Shown piece by piece: positions 55,332 through 64,000 of a DNA stretch of 64,000 bases; within the stretch, counting starts at the first letter, position 1; every line of letters starts with the position of its first letter. A model generated the notes under the pieces. It was not told the DNA's origin. It was given only the letters and a program-made list of their open reading frames with translations, and did no database searches. The DNA is from Spiroplasma_E sp902809815 (lineage in GTDB: Bacteria > Bacillota_I > Bacilli_A > Mycoplasmatales > VBWQ01), in contig NZ_OZ034992.1 of assembly GCF_964030925.1 (NCBI RefSeq), positions 1,116,001-1,180,000 on the forward strand, written 5' to 3'. Made by a program: the position numbers and the translations under genes.

Positions 55332-57689
55332 AGTGAACAAATATTACCTTGAAATTTAGCAAAACAATTTATTGGACAAGAAAAATCAGTTTTAGATTTA
55401 ATTGCTATTAGTGGTGGTAAAGAAACAAGAAAAGAAAAAATTAAAAATGCAAGAGTTACACACGCTTGATTAGGTTTTGAATCTGGTACTTTTTGAAATG
55501 GTCAGTGACCATTAAAAAAGAAAAAAGAATTAAAAGATAAAGAAGTTTGAACTTTTCCTGGTGAAAGTGGTTTTTTTGACTTCGTGGCTACATATGATAA
55601 ATTTGATGATATTGAAATTGAAATTAAAGATTCACCAAAAATTGATAGTTTACAACGACTATTATTAGATATGCTAAGTTATACATAAGACATATTCCGT
55701 AATTAAATTTAATTAATTGTCAATAAAATTGTTTTAAAACTATTTAGTGTTATTGAATATAGAAATAAATATTTTTTGAAAAAATAGTTTAAAAAATGAG
55801 TTTACATTTTAAACAAAAAAATGTTAATAATATTTTTATATTAACTCGATAAAAATTTAAATTTTAAAAAAATATTTTTAATATTTTTTTTATTTTAATG
55901 ATTTTATTTTATTAAAAATTTCACAAAGTAAGTTAAATCTTAAGTACATAAGTCTAAATTTAGATTTTCTACATTTATTTACTAAAATTTTGAATCTTTT
56001 CAATCAAGCAAAGACATGTTCAACTTTAATTCTAATTTTAGATACAATCTTATTGTATTTTCTTTCTTGTTTAGTTAATTTTTTATTTTTAGTTCTTTTA
56101 ATTGGTATTATTGTATTTTTATAAATATTTTGTATACCTTGATATCCTAAATCACCAATAATTATTGTTTTTTCTGAAAATTCAAGATTTGAATTTTTTA
56201 ATATTTGAAAATCATGCACTTTACCATTATCAGCAAAAATATCAACAATTTTTTTATTAAAAAAATCATATACAATTTGAAATTTTATAGAATACATTCA
56301 ACTTTTACCAGAAAAATATTCTAACTGTAGTTTTTTTTAGTTGGTCTTTCAATTTCAATCTCAGTTGAATCAATTAAATAAAATTGAAATTCATTTGAAT
56401 TTTCTTGTTTTTTATCAATTTTTAATTTATATCTTTCTTTTAAAAATTGGTAATCTTTGTGGTTACTAAGTTTATTTTCTACTCAAGTAATATTTCGAAA
56501 ACAACTTGATGGGCTCATTTTAGATTTAATACTCATTTGAAAAAAAGTATAATATTCTTTTCAGTATAATAAAGTCATCATTAATCTTTCTTCTACTGAA
56601 AGTTTATTTTTTCGACCTTTATTTTTTTCTAATTTTTCTAACATTTCATTAAAATGAAAACGTTTTATACCAAAATATCTGTAAAATTCTTCATTTTTTA
56701 ATTTTTTTAAATTTTCAAAAATCATTTTTATCAACACTTTTCTAAATTTATTGTTAATAACAAAATTATAAAATAAATTTTAAAATTATTAATTGACTTT
56801 TAAAAAATTTAATTACGGAATATGTCTATATAACTATAATAGAAATTTTGAAGGTGCTACATATAATGATAAAAATGGTAAACCATTAAATGATATTGCT
56901 AAATTACGTGCAAAATTTGAAGGACAAAAACCTGATGAAGTAATTACGAATTTATTTAAACAATGAGAATTAGATTATCCAAATTATGTAAATTTACCAC
57001 AAATGCAAATATTTAAGCAAGTATTTATAATGTTATCAAAATATATTTATTCATCATTAGCAATTAATAAAGGTTTAAATGATGATAATAAAATTCTGTT
57101 ACCCTATTATTTTGAATTAAAATCGAGTCCAATACATCCTAATGAAAATAAAATTTGAAAATATAAAGATGTAAAAGTTATATTAAAATCTGAATATTTT
57201 GATTTTACAGATATTAATAATATTAAATTCAAAAATAATGATATTAGTCAAAATAAATTATTTAAACTAGATGATAATCAATTTAACTGATTATCTATAA
57301 CTAATGAATTAGAAAGTAATAATATTCCATCATTAATCCCAGCAGATTAAACATTAGCAAATGGTGAATATGGTAAGTATTTTACAAGAGCAATTATTAG
57401 TAATAATAAAATTGAAAATGCTTTAAATTTATATGGTTCAAATAAATCAGAATTATTTTCTAAACTGGAATTTTATAAAGAAATTTTAAAAATTGATAAT
57501 AATAGTGAATTTGAATTACAAATAGAAAATCCTATTAATAACTTAAATAGGATTGAAATTAGTGGAATATTTGGTGTTGGTAATTATGACTTAATTTTAA
57601 TAACTGATAAACAAGAAATAAGTTTAAATAATATTAATTTATTTGATAAATATAATGAAAATATTTCTTATATAAATCTAGAAATTTAA
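55332..57689 (+). pseudogene. Unknown protein, 5'-truncated, split by IS-B copy 6 and with an in-frame stop
   Basis: Open without a start from the IS end (SEQILPWNLAKQFIGQ) to the IS at 55688, continuing after removal of IS and one ATA (SYTYNYNRNFEGATYND) to TAA at 57348-57350. The same frame goes on without another start to a TAA at 57687, indicating a nonsense mutation. About 400 residues, polar and aromatic-rich, with an EIEIEI segment. It ends convergent with the small gene at 57690. A phage structural role is guessed from the terminase island beside it; no family recognised. Confidence 0.5.
55688..56827 (-). mobile_element. IS-B copy 6 (IS5-type), 1140 bp, 18-bp deletion
   Basis: ATA duplications on both sides. 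Compared with copy 3 it lacks 18 bp in orfA (around 56640), an in-frame loss of six residues (LIEIEK part). Otherwise both frames remain open. Confidence 0.85.
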
Positions 57690-58026
57690 TTATTTAATAA
57701 AATATCCATCAGGATATCTACCATCTCATTTTATATCTGTGCTATAGTATCAATTTTGATAAGATGTATCAAATTGTCTAGTTTTTGGTTTATCTGCAAA
57801 ATATAACTCAAATTTATAATCTTCTTTTAAGGTATCATTAGGATTAGTTGTTCAAATAGTTTGAATACCCATTATAGGTTCTTTATGTGAATTTAAATAA
57901 TATTTAAGTCCACTAAGATTATAGGTAAGCACCCCCCATGATTAATCCTATTGTTCCAGTTGTAGCACCAGTTAGTGCTAATGCTAATGTTATTTTACTT
58001 AAATTTGTTTTTATTCATGCTTTCAT
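57690..58026 (-). pseudogene. Small single-TM protein, frameshifted at G6
   Basis: ATG 58026 gives MKAWIKTNLSK and one membrane span (TLALALTGATTGTIGLIM), then a GGGGGG run. As written it stops after 35 codons; reading one G fewer continues as VLTYNLSGLKYYLNSHK ... SYQNWYYSTDIKWDGRY to TAA at 57690 (about 111 residues). A G6 run is rare in this genome, and the interruption could be phase variation, mutation or error. GGAG precedes ATG. Confidence 0.5.
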
Positions 58027-58051
58027 TTTAATTTTTCTCCTTTTTTAAATT

Positions 58052-58333
58052 TTATAAAATTGTACATGATGGGCAACATTTTTTTCCATATTGTATTTCA
58101 ATAAATTGTTCTGAATTTATACTATTTATATCAAAATCACTCGTAGTAAGTATTTTTTCTAAATCTTGTTGAAATTTTAAAATTTCTTCATCAATAGAAT
58201 TAATTTTCATTAATGTAGTTTCTCTATTAATATTAAAATTTTCATTAAATGGATTCATACTATGTTTTAATAATTTTTTATTTTCTTCTAATTCATTTAT
58301 TTTATTTTGAATATCTTTAATTTGTTCATTCAT
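58052..58333 (-). CDS. Coiled-coil protein with C-terminal Cys cluster
   Basis: 93 residues, nearly all coiled coil (KDIQNKINELEENKKLL) and ending GKKCCPSCTIL, with three Cys in six residues that could bind metal. AAGGAG precedes ATG. It follows the large terminase by ~150 nt in the same direction and its stop is 25 nt before the next small gene. Unknown function. Confidence 0.5.
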   Translation of the reverse strand: MNEQIKDIQNKINELEENKKLLKHSMNPFNENFNINRETTLMKINSIDEEILKFQQDLEKILTTSDFDINSINSEQFIEIQYGKKCCPSCTIL

Positions 58334-58484
58334 GTTTAATTTACTCCTTTTTTCCTTGATTTTACTTTTAAATTGTACTATTTTTGATTATTTTTACAAG
58401 TATGATTTTAAACGAAAAATAACTACTAAATTAAAGGTGTTTATTTTGTGATACCTATACTATTAATTGTATTGAAATTGTTTA

Positions 58485-60191
58485 TTATATAGCAAATGTG
58501 AAGATGCTTTTTTTCACAGTAGCGTTATTTTTACCCCTAATTACATTTTTATATGGATACAGTGCATAAAACAAAGCATCATATGGATCTTGATACATAT
58601 TCTTGTCTGGAATGTTAGTTTTTGTTTCATCATAACGTAATTCTTCTAAACATTGAGTAGTTTTTGGTAAATCATCTTTATTAGCATAAAAGTTTCCATA
58701 ACTCATAATATTTCTCATTCAAACTACTCTATTAGTTAATCCTGCTTCTTGATTTAAATTTGAAGCATGTTTAATAGCAGTTTGTGTTATTAAAATAGTA
58801 TTATGTTCATCTATTAATTTTTGATTTAATCAATCCATTGCTGTTCGTGCTTTATCATCATAAAAATAAATCGCTTGTTCAAAATTTTCAAAATTATCCA
58901 TTAATCCTAAAATTTCATTAACATAAGCATTAATTTTTTCATTTTCATTTATAAAATCATTTGGAGTAACTACTAATTCACAAATAATATAAGCATCATA
59001 ATAACCACTATTATTATATTCTTTAAATCCAACTACCATAAATACAGTATGGTCTTTATGTCCAGTTGCTCAATCAACACCAACACTATAAAAATCAAAT
59101 TTATACATATCTTTTTCTTGATTATAAAATTGTTTTAAATCATATGGTTGTCAATATTTTACTGTTTTTTGAAATGGAAAAATTGTTGCATCACTATCTA
59201 AAAATTCAAAACCATAAAAAACAGTATTAAATTCATCAGGATTACTTTTTTCCATTTCTAATAATTTTCTTTGTTGAATTTCAGGTAATTTTTTTCAAAA
59301 TGGTTGAATAGTAAATCTTAAAATAAATAATCCTAAACCACTAAACATGTCTTTATTTTCATAATAAACTTTGCCAATTTTTTTAAGATTTTTCGTTATT
59401 TCATCATTTAATGGCAAAAATGGAGTACAGTATTTTAAATAAAATGGATGATATTTATCATAAGGATTGCATGTAAAAGTCATAAAAAAGTTTTTATAAA
59501 AATAACGAGTAATCTTTTTTTCAAAAGTAGGGCTATATATATTTTTATCAATAAAAGTTCAATTTCATTCTTTAATTGGTTCATTTGAGACTTTAATACG
59601 ATTACTTCTAAACATAGAGTTTTGTAAACGTTCATATCGATATGTTAATTGTTTTTCAGTTAATGTTTCTTTTTCTTCTGCCATGATTATTTCATCTGTT
59701 CTTGAACCTAAAAAACTTGAACCACCTGCTTCTTTTCCAAAAATTTTATTACCATTAGCATAACCAATAAAGTCAATTTGTTGATTATTAGGAAAAATAA
59801 TACAACCACCATCCTTAGTTATTTTTCATTTAATTCCATGTGGATTATTAGGTAATAAATTAATATTATATGTATCTAATAAAACTTGACAAACATTCAT
59901 TAAAGCACCAATTGTAGTTTCACTATGAGTATTTTCATATCTTCTTACTTCTTGAACACTACTATCACTAAAATTACAACATATAAACAAATCAAATGCT
60001 AAACAGTTTCAAGTTTTTCTTGTTCCACGTGCAGTTGGTATAAAACGATAAAAACAATTAGTAGTAAAATATTCTGATCATTCATCACCAACAAATTGTT
60101 TAAAAATATCTCAACTAAAACCATAATTATTATCACTAAAATTAAGATTATATTTTTTATTCAGTTGTGCATAACTACTAATAAAAGCCAT
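58485..60191 (-). CDS. Phage terminase large subunit (second island)
   Basis: 568 residues. ATPase half: IPTARGTRKTWN (Walker A-like) near residue 52 and SRTDEIIMAEEKE (Walker B-like). Nuclease half: FYSVGVDWATGHKDHTVFMV (first Asp of the RNase H fold) and NMYQDPYDALFYALYP (third Asp). It is quite different from the large subunit at 9495, closer to Terminase_6/PhageTerminase types. No small subunit or portal is next to it in the window. GGAG precedes ATG 60191. Divergent UPF0236 gene at 60256. Confidence 0.8.
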
Positions 60192-60255
60192 ATTTTACTC
60201 CTTATTAACATATATAAGTTAAAATTAAATTATTAAAAAGAAAGGAAAATTAAAA

Positions 60256-61416
60256 ATGATAAAATTACCATTCCCTAATCATTTTGATTGAGAAAAACAT
60301 GATTTTAATCAAGATGAATTAAGTTTAAAACAAACAGAAGAATTATTTGCAAAAATAGATGATTATTTATGAAGTATATGTGATAAATCTGAATATAAAT
60401 CATATAGATTTAGAAAAAGAAAATTAAAAGCAAAAAAAGGTTTATTAAATTATAAACGACGTATTTGTACACATTATAACCCAAAAACACAAAAAAAGGA
60501 ATTTTTTTCATTGTTAGATAATTATCTTGGTGTTAAAAAATATAGTAAACTTGCACCTAATGTTATTAAACAAATTTTAAAATATTTTGCTGATGATAAA
60601 AAATATCGTGATGTTTGTGATACTTTTATTGAAGATTTAATAAGTAATAGTACAGTTTGTAGAACATATCAAAAATTTGAATTACCAAAAGCTAATATCC
60701 CTAAAATAGTACTACAACCAAATCAAACTTTATATATAAATATTGATGATGGACATAGAAAATTTAAGTTTAATGAAAAGCATAATACTAAAAATTGTAA
60801 AAAATGTTCTATGAGATTATTAGTATTTTGTACTGGTAAAAAGAAAAATGGAAAATTAATTAATAAAAGAGCTGTATGTAAAATAAGAGTATCAAAAACA
60901 GAAATTGGTGCAGAAAAAACAGCTAAATTTATTCAAAAATATGGTAATTTATATTTCGAAAATTTTGACCAAGCAAATTTAATAGTTTGTGGAGATAGTG
61001 CAAAATGAATTAGAAAAACTGCTACAATTTTAAATGCTAAATTTATTTTAGATAAATTTCATGCTTTTCATGTTTTATTTCTTGGAATAATGGCAGGAAG
61101 AAAAAAAGATAAAATTGCTAAATTACACTATGAAAATGCAATAAGTTTATTTTCCAAAGGTGAATATTATGAATTAATTGATTTTTTACAATCATTAACT
61201 TTACAATATAAAAAATTAAAAGTTGGTTATTTTATTAATGCCAAAGATGGTGTATTAAATCAAGAATTAGTTGAAAATATTGGTTGTTTTACTGAAACTA
61301 ATATTAAACAAATTTTAAAGCATATGATTGGTGATAGAACCTATAACATTGATATGTATACAAAAATGGTTAATTTTAAATGCTATCAAATAAATACTGC
61401 CATACAGTTATTATAA
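60256..61416 (+). CDS. UPF0236 / Mbov_0401-type DDE transposase-like protein, copy 2
   Basis: 386 residues behind GAAAGGAAAA. UPF0236 hallmarks are clear: LLDNYLGVKKYSKLAPNVIK (N-terminal conserved helix), YINIDDGHRKFKF (first Asp), VCGDSAKWIRKTA (second Asp) followed by LDKFHAFHVLF, and NIGCFTETNIKQILKHMIG (Glu). Candidate DDE transposase. Divergent from the terminase with only 64 nt between, so regulation may be shared. Only distantly similar to copy 1 (11886) yet in the same arrangement. Confidence 0.82.
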
Positions 61417-61456
61417 AATAAAATTAAAATTTTAAAAAACCAAAAATAAAATAAAA

Positions 61457-61485
61457 CTTATTAAAGTAAACTTTAATAAGAATTT
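61457..61485 (+). terminator. Terminator after UPF0236 copy 2
   Basis: CTTATTAAAG / CTTTAATAAG stem with TAAA loop, then AATTTTT. Confidence 0.7.
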
Positions 61486-61758
61486 TTGAGTTATAAAAAT
61501 AAGTATTATTGTTGACTAATATTTTTCAAGTGTTAAGATTAACATACAATTGCATATTGAAGTCAAAATTATTCTCGTCTAACTTTATAATTTTAAGACA
61601 AATTTGAATATTATTGACAACATCGGTACGCTCCCAAATAAAGTAATAAATTTTATTTTAATTTTATAGTAGAAAAATGAAAAAAATATTCTTTTTATTA
61701 CACATTTTTATACTAATAATTTTATATTTATTTTATTTTTAATAAATAAAATAAATAA

Positions 61759-61786
61759 TTGTTTTTTTTAAAAAATATTATATAAT
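61759..61786 (+). promoter_or_regulatory. Promoter of the XRE-potA-potB operon
   Basis: TTGTTT (61759-61764) and TATAAT (61781-61786), 16 nt apart, ~60 nt upstream of the regulator gene, which has AAAGGAG. Confidence 0.65.
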
Positions 61787-61847
61787 TTTATTTGTATTAT
61801 TTAACTTAAAGTTTAGTATAAATAAACAAAAGGAGAAAATAATCAAT

Positions 61848-62381
61848 ATGAAAATTGGAAGAAAGTTAAAAACTTTAAGATTGAAACACAATTTAACTAT
61901 GGAAGAGTTAGGGAAACGTTGTGATTTATCAAAGGGATTTATTAGTCAGTTAGAGCATGATGTTTCTTCACCTAGTATTGAAACACTAAAAAGTATTTTA
62001 GACATTTTTGATTGTCCATTATCAACCTTTTTTGCTGGTGAAGTAAAAGAAAAAATAGTTTTTAAATCACAAGATGTTACTGTTAGTGACGAAGAAGATT
62101 ATCAAATAAAATGAATTATTCCTAATGCTCAAAAATTAACATTAGAACCAGTAATTTTAACTTTAAAACCATTTGGTAATTCAAATAAAATTCCGCCATT
62201 TCAAGGTCAGATCTTTGGATATGTATTAAGTGGAACAGTTTTTGTTCATTATGGTGCAACTAGAGTAAAAGCAGTAGCTAATGAAGCATTTTATATTAAA
62301 GGTAATGAAAAACATTATTTAGAAAATCCTAATAATTCAATTGCAACTATTTTATGAGTTTCAAATCCACCAATTTTTTAA
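61848..62381 (+). CDS. XRE-cupin transcription regulator
   Basis: 177 residues. N-terminal HTH (RLKHNLTMEELGKRCDLSKGFISQLE) and a C-terminal cupin-like domain (ILTLKPFGNSN ... GQIFGYVLSGTVFVHYG). This is the PuuR-like layout of regulators that sense polyamines or amino acids. Being the first gene of the potA/potB cluster it may control that transporter, and the cupin may bind the ligand. TGA-coded Trp in the linker and near the end. Confidence 0.82.
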
Positions 62382-62401
62382 ACCATTTAAAGGAGGAAAT
62401 T

Positions 62402-63454
62402 ATGAGTGTAAATATTTTAGAATTACGTAATATTACCAAAGAATATGATGGTAAAGTTGTTTTAAAAGGAATTAGTTTAAATATTCATGAAGGTGAATTT
62501 CTTACCATTCTTGGTCCTAGTGGTTGTGGTAAAACAACATTATTAAGGATTATTGCTGGTTTTGAACAACCAAACAATGGTCAATTATTGTTTAAAGGTA
62601 AGGATTTAACTAAAATTCCAATTCATAAAAGAGAAATAAATACTATTTTTCAAAATTATGCTTTATTTCCACATTTAAATGTTTTTGATAATATTGCTTA
62701 TGGTTTAAAGTTAAGAAAAATTGATCGTGAAAAAATCAAAAAAGAAGTTAAAAAAGCTTTAGATTTGGTTAAATTAAATGGTATGGAAGATAAAGATGTT
62801 AATGATTTATCTGGTGGTCAAAAACAAAGAGTAGCAGTAGCTAGAGCATTAGTTCTTAATCCTAAAATTTTATTATTAGATGAACCTTTTGCTGCTTTGG
62901 ATTTGAAATTACGTCAACAAATGCAAGTAGAATTAAAAAAAATTCAAGAAGAAATTAATATTACTTTTATCTTTATTACTCATGATCAAGAAGAAGCATT
63001 TATTATGTCAGATCGGGTAGTTGTTTTAAATCAAGGTCAAATTCAACAAATTGGGACACCACAAGATATTTACAATGAGCCTGAAAATAAATGAACATCA
63101 CAGTTTGTTGGTAGCTCGAATGTTATTGAAAATGGTGTATTTGTTAATGATTATTGTGTTCGTTTTGATGGTAAAAAATTTGCATGCTCTGATACTGGTT
63201 TTGGTGAACAAGAACGTAATATTGATATTGTTATTCGACCAGAAGATATTGATTTAGTTAATGCAGGTAGTGGTTTTTTTGATGGAACTATTAAAACTAT
63301 TGCTTTTAAAGGATTATTATGAGAAATTGAAATTATTGCTAATAAACGCAAATGGATAGTTCATACTACTGATAATTTTGAAGTAGGTAACCGTGTTGGT
63401 TTAAAATGAAATGTTGAAGATATTCATGTTATGTGAAAGGAAATTGAAGAGTAA
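62402..63454 (+). CDS. potA: Spermidine/putrescine ABC transporter ATPase
   Basis: 350 residues. Walker A GPSGCGKTT, Q-loop FQNYALFPH, signature LSGGQKQRVA, Walker B ILLLDEPFAALD and H-loop FITHDQEEAF are all present, followed by a TOBE-type domain (DIVIRPEDIDLVN). Drives polyamine uptake with PotB and downstream partners. It is 20 nt after the regulator and 1 nt before potB. AAAGGAGG precedes ATG. Confidence 0.93.
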
Positions 63455-63455
63455 A

Positions 63456-64000
63456 ATGAAAAATTTGTTTAAACGTAATATTAAAACACAAATTTTAAAA
63501 TCACAAGATATGTTAGTTAATAATTCAAATCCAGAAAAAATTATTGATAATCAAAATAAAAAAAAAAGTATAGATTTAAAAAATGGTTTAAACTTAAAAA
63601 AAATAATGTTTCTTTACAAGAAGTAACAAAAAATAAATCGAAAATGAAACGAGTAAAAAAGAAAAAAGCATTGTTATGTTGAAAAAAAACAAACCAAAAA
63701 ATAAGTTTTATTAAAAATAAAATCAAAGATAAATCAGTAAATTTTGGTTTTAAATCATGAGTTACGCTTGCTTATCCATATTTATTGGTGATGGTAATTT
63801 TAATTGTATTGCCATTATTAATTGTAATTTTATATTCAATTATTAAAGCAACTAATAATGCTTGAATATTTCGTTTTACATTTAGTAATTTTAATGATTT
63901 TTTTAAAGAAAATAGTTATGTTATGGTTTTATTACGTTCAATTGGTTATTCATTTGTTGCCACTTTAATTGCTGTTATTTTTGGTTATCCCATTGCTTAT
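63456..64000 (+). CDS. potB: Spermidine/putrescine ABC transporter permease (partial; apparent frameshift)
   Basis: ATG 63456 opens a Lys/Asn-rich extension that shifts frame in an A10 run (63558-63567); a -1 frame continues YRFKKWFKLKKNN ... and the permease body WVTLAYPYLLVMVILIVLPLLIV, first TM spans and ATLIAVIFGYPIAY at the window end. The permease body itself is intact in its frame, so the indel is in a variable extension. Translation may also begin at an internal ATG near 63640. Slippage, mutation or error is possible. Confidence 0.7.

Larger units (their letters stand above)
61417..61847. other. Long intergenic region between UPF0236 copy 2 and the pot operon
   Basis: No gene is seen. 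It holds a terminator (61457-61485), a less AT-rich stretch (catcggtacgctccc, about 61622) and the promoter of the regulator. Confidence 0.5.

Noticed and set aside
33107..57689. One gene split between the piece at 33107-33819 and the piece at 55332-57689
   Set aside because: Style is alike (EIEIEI) but the IS flanks (aat vs agt) do not match and the distance is 21 kb; kept only as a remark.
61600..61640. Less AT-rich stretch (catcggtacgctccc) as an attachment site
   Set aside because: No second copy was found in the window, and no element boundary coincides.
1..64000. Replication origin or rRNA genes
   Set aside because: No dnaA, DnaA-box cluster or rRNA-like conserved sequence could be recognised.

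Overview
The window looks like Spiroplasma chromosome. TGA is read as tryptophan throughout (most of the genes below are open only under genetic code 4), base composition is very AT-rich, RluA, LigA, GatCAB, KtrAB, FolD, EngB and PotAB are of ordinary Mollicute type, and no cell-wall genes are seen. The IS load, ankyrin-repeat gene and decayed genes suggest an arthropod symbiont with a relaxed genome; the exact clade is inference.

Layout. 1-13.2 kb: part of a tailed-phage-like island on the minus strand (small and large terminase, portal, a ~943-aa virion protein split by an IS, scaffold, major capsid, a fibre-like protein running off the window), bounded by a divergent UPF0236/Mbov_0401-type DDE protein. 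13.2-15.7 kb: gene remnant with an IS, a 44-bp perfect palindrome, and an Abi_2/HEPN gene. 15.7-33.1 kb: mostly housekeeping (flippase-like protein, RluA-type synthase, CPBP protease, superoxide dismutase, ligA-gatC-gatA-gatB operon, divergent ktrA/ktrB, folD), interrupted at 26.8-29.6 kb by two decayed accessory genes and an IS. 33.1-39.3 kb: a truncated gene, a nested IS cluster, and a remarkable 8-residue-repeat protein. 39.4-49.4 kb: zinc-protease lipoprotein, decayed secreted protein, four tRNAs, HAD hydrolase, CopA-type copper ATPase, IS, EngB. 49.6-54.2 kb: Mg2+ ATPase with a leader ORF, then an IS-truncated ankyrin gene. 54.2-61.4 kb: second phage-like island (decayed protein with IS, second terminase, second divergent UPF0236 protein). 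61.8 kb-end: XRE-cupin regulator followed by potA and potB.

Two IS families dominate. IS-A (IS3-type, ~1.13 kb, 3-bp target duplications) has four copies; IS-B (IS5-type, 1158 bp, 3-bp target duplications, two reading frames joined at an A_AAA_AAC slip site) has six. Several accessory genes carry 1-nt indels in poly-A runs; some may be assembly error.

The observations most worth following are the repeated pairing of a UPF0236 DDE protein with a phage terminase, a shared leader plus hairpin in front of unrelated accessory genes, the octapeptide-repeat protein with its 408-bp tandem duplication, and the leader ORF before mgtA.
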